Positions 51,626 to 61,092 are shown, counted from the first letter of the stretch. The stretch is DNA of 64,000 nt from Gemmobacter aquaticus (GCF_007859075.1 NZ_VOAK01000026.1:99481-163480), one strand, 5' to 3'. Translations and numbers: made by a program. The notes: generated by a model not told the origin, from the letters alone.

Positions 51626-53161
51626 TCAGAGAAGCGCCTTGCAGGCGGTGATGATTGCGGGACGGTCCAGCTTACCGCTGGCCGTGCGGGGCATGGCGCC
51701 GGGCCATGGGTGAATGCGGCGCGGGACCATGTAATGGGCCATGGCCTTGCGACAGTGGGCCATAACGGCGCCCTCGGTCGCATCCGGGCCAAGGCTAGCC
51801 GCGATATGCACGGCCTGACCAAGCTCGGCGTCATCAACACCCCAAGCCACGACATCGGTGACCAACCCGGATTTCGACACGAGGTCTTCAACCTCGGTCG
51901 GTGACAAACGAAACCCGAGCGTCTTGATCATGTCATCCATCCGCCCCACGAACCAAAGATCGCCGTCTGCATCGACGCGCACCAGATCGCCCGACCAGAC
52001 CACCGGGGTATCACCGATCAGCGAGGCAAGTTCCGGGCAGGGTCGGATCTTTTCAGCGGTAAGTTCGGGGCGCTCCCAGTAGCCCATGCTGACGAGGGGG
52101 CCTGCATGGACAAGCTCCCCCTGTTCGCCCGGCCCGGCCAGGCCGATGCCTGGCTTAACCACAAAGACCTGCGCATGGGGTATGGCCTGACCAATTGCCC
52201 CCATCTTGGCGGCAAATCGTTCAGGCGGCAGGTAGGTCGACCGAAATGCCTCGGTCAGACCATACATCAGGAAAATGCGCGCGCCGGGAAAGACTTGGGG
52301 CAAAAGCGGCAGGATGTCGGGCGGGATCTTGCCGCCGGTATTGGTGATGCGGCGCAGTGCGGGCAGAGGTGTCGGCGCGTCGCGCAGATAGCGCGCGATC
52401 TGGTTCCACAGGGGCGGCACGCCCGCAATCCCTGTCACAGCATGACGTATCGCCATGCGGATTACCTCGGACGGCATGGCGACGGGCTGGTGAACAACCG
52501 TGCCGCCCACAAGCAGCATGGTCGTCAACTGGTTGAGCCCGGCATCAAAGCTGTAGGGCAGCACCGAGAGCAACCGGTCATCCTCGGACAGGTCCAGATA
52601 TTCGGCCACGGCAAGCGCGCCAATGCGGATGTTGCGTTGGCTAAGCATGACGCCCTTGGGCATCCCGGTAGAGCCGGAGGTGTAGATGATCATGGCGAGG
52701 CTGTCAGGTTCGGGGGCAAACTCTGCCACCTCTGTCTCGGCCAGATCGTCCCAGCGGGCCGCGACCGAGGGCAACTTCTTCCCCTCCCGGATCAACAGCG
52801 GCAGGTCGGCGGGGAGCGCGCCCGCAGCGCCTGTCGTGCCAAGGATCGCGGCACTGGCCCGACAGTCGCCCGCGACATAGGCAAGCTGGGTGGGCGTCCA
52901 CTGGACGTTCACATTCACAACGACAGCGCCGATCTTCAGCGCGCCAAACATCGCGGCCACCTCGTCGATGCCTTTGCGGACATGGACGATCACCCGGTCA
53001 CCGGCTGCGACACCCTGGCCCACAAGCCAGCTTGCGACCCGATCAACTTCGGTCATGAGACGGGCATAGCTCACCTGCCGCCCCGCATCGATCAGCGCGA
53101 TCTTTTCCGCACGCCGCGGCAGGTTGTCTGCCAGCAGGCGATAGAGTGTCTCGCCCTTCAT
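51626..53161 (-). CDS. AMP-forming acyl/aminoacyl ligase (exosortase-A-associated type)
   Basis: Predicted 511-aa adenylating enzyme with the full set of core motifs: MIIYTSGSTGMPKGV, the TNTGGKIP segment, FLMYGLTE, WSGDLVRVDADG, and the C-terminal lysine in RTASGKLDRP. It activates a carboxylic or amino acid as adenylate and should load the carrier protein encoded 17 bases downstream. It overlaps the stop of the acetyltransferase by four bases. The exosortase-associated ligase subtype is the best match by context. Confidence 0.9.
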   Translation of the reverse strand: MKGETLYRLLADNLPRRAEKIALIDAGRQVSYARLMTEVDRVASWLVGQGVAAGDRVIVHVRKGIDEVAAMFGALKIGAVVVNVNVQWTPTQLAYVAGDCRASAAILGTTGAAGALPADLPLLIREGKKLPSVAARWDDLAETEVAEFAPEPDSLAMIIYTSGSTGMPKGVMLSQRNIRIGALAVAEYLDLSEDDRLLSVLPYSFDAGLNQLTTMLLVGGTVVHQPVAMPSEVIRMAIRHAVTGIAGVPPLWNQIARYLRDAPTPLPALRRITNTGGKIPPDILPLLPQVFPGARIFLMYGLTEAFRSTYLPPERFAAKMGAIGQAIPHAQVFVVKPGIGLAGPGEQGELVHAGPLVSMGYWERPELTAEKIRPCPELASLIGDTPVVWSGDLVRVDADGDLWFVGRMDDMIKTLGFRLSPTEVEDLVSKSGLVTDVVAWGVDDAELGQAVHIAASLGPDATEGAVMAHCRKAMAHYMVPRRIHPWPGAMPRTASGKLDRPAIITACKALL

Positions 53162-53700
53162 TTCTGCGCGCCTTTCGCGAAGGTCGGCAGGCGGGGGTAA
53201 ATCCGGGCCGGTGAGCCGATGACAACCGAGTCCGAGGGGACGTTGGTGGTGACACAGGTGTTGGCGCCGATCCGGACGCGGTCACCCACCCGGATCTTGC
53301 CGAGGACCGAGGAGTTGACGCCGATAAACACATCATCGCCGATCACCGGAGCGCCGGGCCCCATGTTGGTTCCGATGGTGACATTGTGCATGACACCACA
53401 CCGATCACCGATGACGGCCTCCGGATGGATCGACAGCGAGCCTTCCGCATGGACGATATGAAAGTCCTTGCCGATCCGGGTGCTTGGCGGGATCCAGATC
53501 TTGGTGATGTTCAGGATCAGTACCTTGAGCACCCCGTACCACTTGCTGGCCAGCCAGCGCAGCGCAGGGTTGCGAATGTGGATCGCAAATCGCCCATATC
53601 GATAAATCGCGAGGGAGACAAAAGCGGGCTCGGTCAGAGACCGCCCATGCCGCACAAAATCTTCAACAATCTCTACCAGCACAGTCAGAAGCTTTCGCAA
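53158..53700 (-). CDS. serine-acetyltransferase-like hexapeptide transferase
   Basis: Predicted 180-aa left-handed beta-helix protein. The first 60 residues are helical (AIYRYGRFAIHIRNPALRWL). Hexapeptide repeats follow from about 75 to 165, including FHIVHAEGSLSIHPEAVIGD, MHNVTIGTNMG and IGANTCVTTNVP. The catalytic-type histidine is in VMHNVTIG. In polysaccharide clusters such proteins acetylate a sugar or amino-sugar precursor. It overlaps the ligase start, so it is coupled to it. Confidence 0.85.
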   Translation of the reverse strand: MRKLLTVLVEIVEDFVRHGRSLTEPAFVSLAIYRYGRFAIHIRNPALRWLASKWYGVLKVLILNITKIWIPPSTRIGKDFHIVHAEGSLSIHPEAVIGDRCGVMHNVTIGTNMGPGAPVIGDDVFIGVNSSVLGKIRVGDRVRIGANTCVTTNVPSDSVVIGSPARIYPRLPTFAKGAQK

Positions 53701-53797
53701 GGTTCGCGCAGTCGAGGCGCAGAAAAGTCAGAAGTCAGATCGAAGGAGCGAAAGGTCAGGGAACACAGTCCGGACGGGTTGTCCGGCAGAAAAGAGG

Positions 53798-54838
53798 TCA
53801 GTCCAGCAAATCGAGGGTTCGGGCGATTTCATCAAAGTCGGCTTCGTAATCGCCGCCACTGCCAGAGGCTACGACAAAGGCAAAGCGCAGGCTCTGCCGG
53901 TCGGTAAAGATCTTCAGCGGCACGGCCATGCGGTCAGGGGGCTGAATGATCAACAAGGTGCTGCCCGGCGGCATGACGGCCACGCCATTGGTCAACTGGC
54001 TGCCCTCGACGCCCGCGACGACACGCGCACCGGCACAGGCGGCAACGATCTCGTCGACCGTGGCGGCGAGCGGATCAATGACGCGAAACCCGCGATCCCG
54101 CTCCAGCCGACTTGCGATCTCCATTTCGTTGCGCAGCACGCGCCGCGCGCCGGCTGCCCCGCGCAAGAGAAACACGCCGGGGCTGGGCTCGGGGCTGAGA
54201 TCGCCAATCAACTGCTGGCGCATCGCCACCCCGCGCGAGGCCTTGTGACGGTTTGGCGCAAGGTCGTCGAACAGGAACAGTTCTTCAAAATGCGCATCGT
54301 CAAGGCGGCGCGGTGTCATGCCGAGCATGGATTCGAACTGCGACATGTTCCCGGGTTGCGGCTGACGCGTCGCCACAGGCGCGCCCGTATCGGCCGCAAG
54401 CTGATAGGTCAGGCAATCGTCCATCAACCACATGCCGAACCAGCGGTTGCCATTCCAGCTTTCATAGATCGCCCCGGACAGGGTCTCGCGTCGGGTTGGC
54501 ATCAACGGCCCGCGCCACTTGCGGGGGCGCAGGTGCATCTCGGCGTTGCGGTGATAGAGCACCCCGTCCACCAGATCGACATCACGCAACCGATAGCCCA
54601 TCGTAGGTTGTAGCTTGATGTCGTAATTCCCCCTGCAGGCTTTCAGCGTCGCGGGAAGATCGGCAAACTCTGTCGTGCGGATTCGGTCGAGTTGATCGGG
54701 CAGAAAGATTGCCGGGGGCTGCCACACAGTTTCCGAGGGATAAATCTCCCATTTGTCCAAGGCAAAATCGGTCAAGGCGGGCGACTGCTGCCCTGCAAGT
54801 CGACGAAGTCGATTGGTGACTGGCTTAAAAAATGTCAT
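53798..54838 (-). CDS. glycosyltransferase family 61 (DUF563) protein
   Basis: Predicted 346-aa protein of the DUF563/GT61 type. The C-terminal part shows GVFLLRGAAGARRVLRNEME, then RVVAGVEGSQLTNGVAVMPP, the usual family signature. These are found in capsule and exopolysaccharide clusters. ATG at 54838 follows CGGAAAGATTCCGAC. A CCGGAC/GTCCGG hairpin (53770-53786) lies between it and the acetyltransferase gene. Donor and acceptor sugars are unknown. Confidence 0.82.
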   Translation of the reverse strand: MTFFKPVTNRLRRLAGQQSPALTDFALDKWEIYPSETVWQPPAIFLPDQLDRIRTTEFADLPATLKACRGNYDIKLQPTMGYRLRDVDLVDGVLYHRNAEMHLRPRKWRGPLMPTRRETLSGAIYESWNGNRWFGMWLMDDCLTYQLAADTGAPVATRQPQPGNMSQFESMLGMTPRRLDDAHFEELFLFDDLAPNRHKASRGVAMRQQLIGDLSPEPSPGVFLLRGAAGARRVLRNEMEIASRLERDRGFRVIDPLAATVDEIVAACAGARVVAGVEGSQLTNGVAVMPPGSTLLIIQPPDRMAVPLKIFTDRQSLRFAFVVASGSGGDYEADFDEIARTLDLLD

Positions 54839-54924
54839 GTCGGAATCTTTCCGGAAATTACGCCGACCTTAGCGCAGTTTTGCGAAGGTTGGAAGAAAAG
54901 CGATGTGAAATCAGGGGCAAAAGG

Positions 54925-56058
54925 TCAGAGATCGAGCTTGGCCTTGATGGCATCGATCAGCAATTGGGCAATAAGGATGTGATCGTTCTCGGATGGATGC
55001 CAATCACAGCCCCCTCGGTCGAACTTGGGAAGTGGCAGCAGAACCGTCGCGATACCGGATTCGCCAAGCTCTGCGGCCGCTTCCTCGTGTGCGCGGCGGA
55101 TGTCAGGCCCATATTCGTTGAATGCCAGCAGGATGATCTGGGCCTCGGGTGCCGCCTCGTGTCGCTGGCGAACAAAGGACACGAGGGATCGGGTAAAGTC
55201 GCTGCGCAGGGATTCAGCATCGCTCCACTGCTCGTCCTCGTGCAATGCAGCGACGAAATCGTTTGAACCAAGCCCGATCACGATCACCTGTGGCTGCGGT
55301 AGAAGCGGGGCTGCCGGATAGAGGGTGGCCATCGTGCGCCCCGGATCCGAACCATCGTAGTTGCGTACGAGGCCGATGCCGGAACGCGCGATCATCCTGT
55401 AGTCCGCGCCCAACTGCGCGGCGACGCGCGGGCCGAAGGACCTGCTGATGTCGGTTGCCAGGAAGACCGTCTCGGCCGTGCAGGCCTGGCTGATCACGGT
55501 ATTGCCGTAGCCCACGGTATCGGAATCGCCGATGAACTCGATAAGCATGGGTGATGCAGGCGGTGGGGGCAGGCCATCGGTCCCAGTGGGCAGAAAGAAG
55601 CCGCCAAATCGCGCCGGGCTGGTGCTCTCGCTGATCTTGACCACGGTGATGTCGTGGTGGTCCCGGGCAAGGCCAGCGAGTTCGATCCCCTGATCCCCGG
55701 GGCGTGTCACGATCGCGGCTGGTTGCCCGTCGATGTCGATCCGATAACGATTGACGGAGTCGTCAAACAGTAGCTGGAGACCGGTACCCGAGAACCGCGC
55801 CCGCCATTGCACGCCGGGCCACACATGCCGCCAGCCCTCCGCGTCGCCCTCAGCTGCACCGATCACAAGCGGAGCAAGCCGGGGCAGGGGCGAGACCGCA
55901 GCGGCGGGCCGCGGCGTCAGCTGCACCGCATCCGTCAGCACCTCGATCGTCGGAGGCAGGGGAAGTGCGAGGGGCGTGGGGGGGCGTGATACCGTGACCC
56001 CCGCAAGGGTCGCCGCCAGCGTCAGGGCGATCGCCGCAACTATCGTGCGTCTGCGCAT
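54925..56058 (-). CDS. exported SGNH/GDSL hydrolase, CE2-like esterase
   Basis: Predicted 377-aa protein with an N-terminal signal-anchor (MRRRTIVAAIALTLAATLAG). Residues 60-165 resemble the jelly-roll domain of CE2 acetyl esterases. The SGNH domain follows: GDSDTVGYG (Ser179), VIGLGSNDF, and DWHPSEND with the Asp-x-x-His pair. CE2 enzymes remove acetyl groups from polysaccharides. ATG at 56058 follows CGGAGGGCGGA. Upstream of the GT61 gene on the same strand, so it may trim the glycan made there. Confidence 0.85.
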   Translation of the reverse strand: MRRRTIVAAIALTLAATLAGVTVSRPPTPLALPLPPTIEVLTDAVQLTPRPAAAVSPLPRLAPLVIGAAEGDAEGWRHVWPGVQWRARFSGTGLQLLFDDSVNRYRIDIDGQPAAIVTRPGDQGIELAGLARDHHDITVVKISESTSPARFGGFFLPTGTDGLPPPPASPMLIEFIGDSDTVGYGNTVISQACTAETVFLATDISRSFGPRVAAQLGADYRMIARSGIGLVRNYDGSDPGRTMATLYPAAPLLPQPQVIVIGLGSNDFVAALHEDEQWSDAESLRSDFTRSLVSFVRQRHEAAPEAQIILLAFNEYGPDIRRAHEEAAAELGESGIATVLLPLPKFDRGGCDWHPSENDHILIAQLLIDAIKAKLDL

Positions 56059-56361
56059 TCCGCCCTCCGGACCATGGTCTTGACCGTGATAGCCCGGAAC
56101 ACAGCCTTCGGGCAAGGCGTGCATGTGCGCGCGTTTCGGCGCGAAATCAACGGGATGACTGCTGGCAGATCAGCCTCGAGCGACCCAAGGCGCTTGTTTG
56201 AACGGCAGAATCGTGGTTGGCTAAAGCGAGAAGGTTTGCCTTCAGGCAACTGCGCGGCGACTTCGGGTTCCATTTGAAATGCGGGTCTGCCCACCCTGAA
56301 GCCAAGGTGCCTTCCCTGAATTGAACGTAAAGCCGCACATGTACTGGCATTGGAGAGAAGC
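56059..56361. other. 303-base divergent intergenic region upstream of the porin gene
   Basis: Lies between the SGNH esterase (minus) and porin (plus) genes. TTGAAC at 56198-56203 and CTAAAG at 56221-56226, spaced by 17, could be a porin promoter with a long leader of about 130 bases. TTGCC-TTCA-GGCAA at 56236-56249 is a short hairpin in that leader. No open frame of note. Confidence 0.35.
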
Positions 56362-57549
56362 ATGACCAAATCGATCACCGTTCACTGCCTGTCATGCTTT
56401 CTGATGCTGGGGGCCTCTGCCGCCACCGCGCAAGATGTAGCCGATGGTGACTTCGACTATGATGCGGCAATCGAGGATCTTCCCATCGAATCCGAGGTCT
56501 ATGGGCCTGCCACGACCTTTACCAACCAAAGCGGCGGTGAGGTCAACTTTTACGGCCAACTCAATCTGGCTTACCAGAGCTTCAACGATGGGGATGAGAC
56601 GACCAGCGGGATCGTCGATAACGGCAACTGGAACGCCCGGCTCGGCTTTACCATCACCCAACCGCTGGAGAACAGCACCATCCGATACCGCTTTGAAACC
56701 GGCCTCGGGCTGCGCAACAGCGCCGCGATCTCGCAAGAGTTCGAGCCCGACTGGATCGATTGGCAGCGCACCTCTTTGCGGTGGTTCGAGGCGGCTTTCG
56801 ACACGGAATACGGCACACTGTCGTTGGGGCAGGGCAGCACGGCTTCGGACGGCACGGCCGGGCTCGACGACTCGTTCACATTCCAGGCGGGCGCCACGGA
56901 TTCGTCTGATGGCTTTGGCTCGTTCCGGTTCCGCGACGGGAACGGGGATCTGACGGATGTCACCGTGGGGCAGGTGAACAACAGCTTTGATGGCGCGCGG
57001 CGGTTCCGCGTTCGCTATGACACCCCGGTGTACGAGGGGGTGATGCTCTCCACCTCTTATGGGCAAAACATCCTGACCTCGGGCGACGACACCGACTACT
57101 ATGATGTCGCCATCCGCTGGACCGGAGATGTTGGCGATTTCTCGGTGCGTAGCGCGGCGGGCTATCAATGGCTGGATGATCCGAATGGCGAGAATACCCG
57201 CAGGCTTGCGGGCTCGGTCTCGGTTGTCCATGCCCCGACGGGGCTGAACTTTGCCTTCTCGGCAGGTGAGCAGGTCGACGGGGCCAATTACATCTGGACC
57301 CGACTGGGCTGGCAGACCAACTATTTTGCCATGGGCCGAACGAACCTTTCGGTGGACTATTACAAGGGCAACGACTTCCTGTCTGACGGGGCCAAGACCG
57401 AAAACTACGGCATCTATGCCGTCCAGACCATCGATGCGGCTGCGGTGGATGTCTACGCGGGCTGGCGGCGCTTTACCTATAGCGACCAGTTGGGAGGCAG
57501 CTATCAGGACGCAGAAGGTATTCTAGTTGGCGCACGGTTCTTCTTCTGA
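56362..57549 (+). CDS. outer membrane porin
   Basis: Predicted 395-aa protein with a signal peptide ending near ASAATAQD. The mature part is a run of alternating amphipathic strands (VNFYGQLNLAYQSFND, LGFTITQPLENSTIRYRFET, WRRFTYSDQLGGSY) and it ends in GARFFF with a terminal phenylalanine, as expected for a BAM-assembled beta barrel. ATG at 56362 follows TTGGAGAGAAGC. It is a general porin of the gram-negative type seen in Rhodobacterales; specificity is unknown. A hairpin follows the gene. Confidence 0.86.
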   Translation: MTKSITVHCLSCFLMLGASAATAQDVADGDFDYDAAIEDLPIESEVYGPATTFTNQSGGEVNFYGQLNLAYQSFNDGDETTSGIVDNGNWNARLGFTITQPLENSTIRYRFETGLGLRNSAAISQEFEPDWIDWQRTSLRWFEAAFDTEYGTLSLGQGSTASDGTAGLDDSFTFQAGATDSSDGFGSFRFRDGNGDLTDVTVGQVNNSFDGARRFRVRYDTPVYEGVMLSTSYGQNILTSGDDTDYYDVAIRWTGDVGDFSVRSAAGYQWLDDPNGENTRRLAGSVSVVHAPTGLNFAFSAGEQVDGANYIWTRLGWQTNYFAMGRTNLSVDYYKGNDFLSDGAKTENYGIYAVQTIDAAAVDVYAGWRRFTYSDQLGGSYQDAEGILVGARFFF

Positions 57550-57561
57550 CGGATGATTGTC

Positions 57562-57595
57562 GCCACCTGCCGACCTATCCTTTTCGACAGGTGGC
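57562..57595 (+). terminator. porin gene terminator
   Basis: GCCACCTG at 57562-57569 pairs with CAGGTGGC at 57588-57595, with further possible CGA/TCG pairing inside. It begins 13 bases after the porin stop. T-content afterwards is low (ATTCATCC), so it may rely on stem strength. Confidence 0.55.
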
Positions 57596-57762
57596 ATTCA
57601 TCCACGGTTCATCATAGAATCAACTTGCTTTCTGGGAGTGCGCTTGTCGCACCGCATCATTGGACGTGCGCGTCCGGAGATCGCAGTAGTCGAAGCTGAT
57701 GCTTCAGCACGGCGCCCAGAGAGCACTTTATCTACCCATGGCGATTTCGGACCATGCGCGGC

Positions 57763-59328
57763 CTAGTTGGCCGCGCTGGCCGTTCCGTCGCGCGGCAGGG
57801 TCCAGACACGGTCCGCCGCCAGAGTCTGCCACGCGCCCTCGGTCCCGTCCGGCCAGAGGACACGAACCTCGGCATCGGGCGCATCCATCAACCCAAAGTG
57901 CAGCGGGCCGGACTGACCCGAGCCGTGACCGCCGCCGACCGTGATTTCGTGCCGCTGTGTCACGCCATTGGCACGCACCTCCACCCAAGCATTGACGGCA
58001 TGCAGATTTGGCGCGGGCTGCTGCGGATCGATGGCGATCCAGTGCCGCGGCTGGCCGGTGCCCTGATTGCGCCAGATCTCCACGCCGGCATTGCGGTTGA
58101 CGACCACCAGATCCAGCCAGCCATCACCGTTCAGATCGGGCAGGGCTGCCCCGCGTGCCGTCAGCATCGACGCCACGCCCGCCCTCTCGCCCGACTCGGT
58201 AAAGGTGCCGTCGGCATTTTGCAGCAGCAGGTTGTTGGGGTCACTCTGCGCAAAATCAGGCATCTCGGACACATTGCCCTTGGCGATGAAGAGATCGAGG
58301 CGGCCGTCGTTGTTTACATCGGCAAACTGCGGGTGCCATGCGGTTGATGGGCGGACATCGCCACCGGTGTAGGGGCGTTGCGCGTGGGCGCCCTTGGCAA
58401 AGGCCACATCGGCGTATTGCGGCAGGATCGGCGCGGCCTTGGGCGCTTTCAAGGCTTGCAGCTTGTTGTCAGCCATCGAGGTCAGGAAGTATTCAGGGTA
58501 GCCGTCGAGGTCGAGGTCCGCACCCGCTATGCCCATGCCCCAGATACGCAGGCGCTGCCAGCCCTCGGCTTCGGTATAAAGCCGGGGTGGTTCGCCCGGC
58601 TGCAGGTGCCAGAGTTGTTCCTGCCCGCCTTTGTAATACTCGCGATCGTTCGAGATACGCAAAGCCGGCACGCCAGAGCGGTTCCAGTCGGTGAACAGCA
58701 TCGAGAGCGCGCAGAACGATGGCGTCAGCGCAACGGGCGGCGCCAGACGGTCACCCTCGGGGCGGTGCAGCCAGTTTTCGGTGCAGGCACCCCAAGGGAA
58801 GGCCTCTTCCAACGGGTCGATGTAGTTGCCTACTGCCAGCGTCGGCAGGGGTTGCCCCGCCTCCCATGTGGCGGCAAAGGCGGTTGACCATGCCGTGCCG
58901 CCGTCAAAGCCCCAAGCCTCGTTGGCGCGTTCAAAGCGGCAATCGCCCAAGCCCCGCATCAGCATGTTCTCACCCTGCCGCAGGACCGCCAGATCCATCT
59001 TTCCGTCGCTGTCGAAATCAAGCGGCCATGCGCCAGTCACGGCATCAACCTCGGCCCCGCTGGTGCCACGTTCGAACGACAACGCGCCACCTTTGACGGA
59101 TGTGTTGCGCCATAGGCTGGCCGCACCTGCGCCCCCGGCAAAGTAGAGGTCGGGCAACCCGTCATCCGAACAGTCGAACGCCGCGACGCCGCCGCCGACC
59201 ATGTATTCCCACTCGCCGGTGAAGCTGTGCGCGACCCCGCCGGTCTCGGCCAGAAAGCGCGGAACCTCGGGTGCATCAGCAAGGGCGGGGGAGGCGAGGA
59301 CCGTTAGGGCAAGTGCTGTGCGGATCAT
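57763..59328 (-). CDS. CRTAC1-like FG-GAP repeat protein with ASPIC/UnbV domain
   Basis: Predicted 521-aa exported protein: signal MIRTALALTVLASPALAD. At least five FG-GAP/VCBS repeats bear calcium loops, such as FDCSDDGLPDLYFA, FDSDGKMDLAVL, LDLDGYPEYF, VNNDGRLDLFIA and LNGDGWLDLVVV. The C-terminus is the ASPIC/UnbV domain (VEVRANGVTQRHEITVGGGH, then VRVLWPDGTEG). The start overlaps the haloperoxidase stop (ATGA), so the pair is coupled and may act together outside the cell. Function is not established. Confidence 0.88.
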   Translation of the reverse strand: MIRTALALTVLASPALADAPEVPRFLAETGGVAHSFTGEWEYMVGGGVAAFDCSDDGLPDLYFAGGAGAASLWRNTSVKGGALSFERGTSGAEVDAVTGAWPLDFDSDGKMDLAVLRQGENMLMRGLGDCRFERANEAWGFDGGTAWSTAFAATWEAGQPLPTLAVGNYIDPLEEAFPWGACTENWLHRPEGDRLAPPVALTPSFCALSMLFTDWNRSGVPALRISNDREYYKGGQEQLWHLQPGEPPRLYTEAEGWQRLRIWGMGIAGADLDLDGYPEYFLTSMADNKLQALKAPKAAPILPQYADVAFAKGAHAQRPYTGGDVRPSTAWHPQFADVNNDGRLDLFIAKGNVSEMPDFAQSDPNNLLLQNADGTFTESGERAGVASMLTARGAALPDLNGDGWLDLVVVNRNAGVEIWRNQGTGQPRHWIAIDPQQPAPNLHAVNAWVEVRANGVTQRHEITVGGGHGSGQSGPLHFGLMDAPDAEVRVLWPDGTEGAWQTLAADRVWTLPRDGTASAAN

Positions 59329-60647
59329 TGGAAGGTCACCAGTCGGTTGACGAATTCGCCGACGCATTCGCCCTGCGACAGGCCGTTCTCGATCGCGGCG
59401 CGGAAATGGATGCCGCCGTAAAGGCGCGAGATTGCGGCCTCTTCGGCGGCCGCATGAAAGCTGGGGAACGTGCGCATTGGCAAGCCGTCATCGACATGCG
59501 TCACGTCATCGAAGGCAAAGTTGTCACCGAAGATCGCAGTCAGAACCGACGCTGCCGCACCTGACTGCGTGCTGTGCCCTGACGGATATTCGGGGAAGGG
59601 GGGAGTGATGAGCAGCGGCTCGAAGCTTGGGTCAATGTGGCGGCGGATGTAGGTGACAGGACGGACAAGGTCGAACTGGTACTTGGCTTGCCAGCAGGCG
59701 ATAAACGCGTCGGACACTGCGATCCCGAGACGCGCCAGAGCATCTGCCAGCCGATCTGCGGGCAGGTCGTCCCGTTGCGTGATCTCTAGCAGGATCGCGA
59801 TCCAATGACCCGGCGGGGTCGGCGACAGCATCGGATCATCCGACCAGAAGCGCGCAATCAGTTTCTGTTCGGCCGTCAGATTGCGCACGGTCTCGTAGAC
59901 CTCGACAGCCTGTACATGAAACTCTGACGCTGGCGCTTCGCTGTATTCGGGCGGCGCGGACAGGCCGCAGGCATCGGCAGAGGGCATCGCCATCGGCCGG
60001 TTCTTCGGCCAGTCGGGCAGAAGCGGCGCCTGCTGTTGCACGATCTTCGAGGTGGGTTCCCAGTGACCCGGCTGAGTGCCCAAGGCCCAGGTTTGCGGGA
60101 AGCCCATGTTCTCGACCACCTCGCCCCCATCGCTGCGCGCCCATTCGATGATGTGAAGCGCCACGTCGCGCCCGTGTTCAAGGCTGCGGGTGACAACATC
60201 CTCGGCCATGCCTTCAGCCACACGTTCGGCAAGGCGGCTGTCCATCGCGCGCATCGCACGCTGCCCGGTTGGGCCTGTGTTGCCGAAATAGTGCCGCACA
60301 GAAAATGCCATGGCGCCATGCATCGCGGCGGCTGGATCAATTCCCGGCGCTGTTGGCGCGGGCGGGGCGGTCAGGGCATTGACCTGTCCCGCAAGGCTTT
60401 TGCGGTGATCGGGGGCAAGTCCGGCCAGTACTTCCCACGCGGTAATCCCCGTGCAGGCAAAGGCACGCGCAGCAACCGGGGGCGAGTAAGTCGCGGTGTG
60501 ACGCACGAGTTCCAGAACAAGGCGGTTCCACGTCAGCAGCACATCACGTGTCAGCGCGTCCCGATCTGTAGCCTCTGTCGCCGCAATACCGGGAACAGGC
60601 ACCAGACCGGCCAGAACAAGGCCGGTGAAAAGACGACGGGACAGCAT
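59325..60647 (-). CDS. exported vanadium-dependent haloperoxidase family protein
   Basis: Predicted 440-aa protein of the PAP2/vanadate haloperoxidase fold. The vanadate site is complete: K322 and R329 in KYQFDLVRPV, Ser356-Gly357-His358 in EYPSGHST, and R408 with H414 in SRLYGGIHF. The N-terminus MLSRRLFTGLVLAGLVPVPG is a signal, possibly twin-arginine. ATG at 60647 follows CGGAGGAGTTGCC. It may oxidise halides with peroxide, or act as a phosphatase; the sequence cannot decide. Coupled to the CRTAC1-like gene. Confidence 0.87.
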   Translation of the reverse strand: MLSRRLFTGLVLAGLVPVPGIAATEATDRDALTRDVLLTWNRLVLELVRHTATYSPPVAARAFACTGITAWEVLAGLAPDHRKSLAGQVNALTAPPAPTAPGIDPAAAMHGAMAFSVRHYFGNTGPTGQRAMRAMDSRLAERVAEGMAEDVVTRSLEHGRDVALHIIEWARSDGGEVVENMGFPQTWALGTQPGHWEPTSKIVQQQAPLLPDWPKNRPMAMPSADACGLSAPPEYSEAPASEFHVQAVEVYETVRNLTAEQKLIARFWSDDPMLSPTPPGHWIAILLEITQRDDLPADRLADALARLGIAVSDAFIACWQAKYQFDLVRPVTYIRRHIDPSFEPLLITPPFPEYPSGHSTQSGAAASVLTAIFGDNFAFDDVTHVDDGLPMRTFPSFHAAAEEAAISRLYGGIHFRAAIENGLSQGECVGEFVNRLVTFQ

Positions 60648-60730
60648 GGCAACTCCTCCGGTTTGCGCTAACGGAGGATTGCCCGGATCATCATGCGGGG
60701 TCAAATGCCAAGTGTGCCCTTTACCAAGGG

Positions 60731-61066
60731 TCAGCAGGCGCCACTTGGTTTGCAGAACATCTCATAGACCATGCCGATCGCGGTCGCGACCTTGGGGTCC
60801 TGAATCGAGTAGTGCATGGTCTTGCCATCGCGCCGGCAACTGACCAAACCTTCAAGACGCAGCCGCGCCAACTGCTGGCTGACCGCCGCTTGACGTGACG
60901 ACAGAAGTTGCTCCAGCTCACTGACGGTTTTCTCGCCCGATTGCAGATGGCACAGGATCATCAGCCGGCCCTCATGCGCAAGCGCCTTGAGAAAGCCTGC
61001 GGCTGCAGTGGCCTGGGCCAGCATCTCGTCTGCGGGAAGGTGCGGGGTGCCGGGTGCGGGGGGCAT
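60731..61066 (-). CDS. ArsR family repressor, SqrR/BigR-like persulfide sensor
   Basis: Predicted 111-aa winged-helix protein. LKALAHEGRLMILCHLQSGE, SSRQAAVSQQLARLRLEGLV and the C-terminal VYEMFCKP are very close to SqrR of Rhodobacter and BigR. With ATG 61066 as start the two cysteines are C39 and C105, spaced 66 residues, the same as the sensing pair C41/C107 of SqrR. Sulfide-derived persulfides link this pair and release DNA. A TTG at 61093 would lengthen it by nine residues into the AT-rich operator. No sqr gene is nearby; the haloperoxidase pair lies 83 bases downstream. Confidence 0.85.
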   Translation of the reverse strand: MPPAPGTPHLPADEMLAQATAAAGFLKALAHEGRLMILCHLQSGEKTVSELEQLLSSRQAAVSQQLARLRLEGLVSCRRDGKTMHYSIQDPKVATAIGMVYEMFCKPSGAC

Positions 61067-61092
61067 GGTGGGGGCTGCCGTAGGATGGTTCA

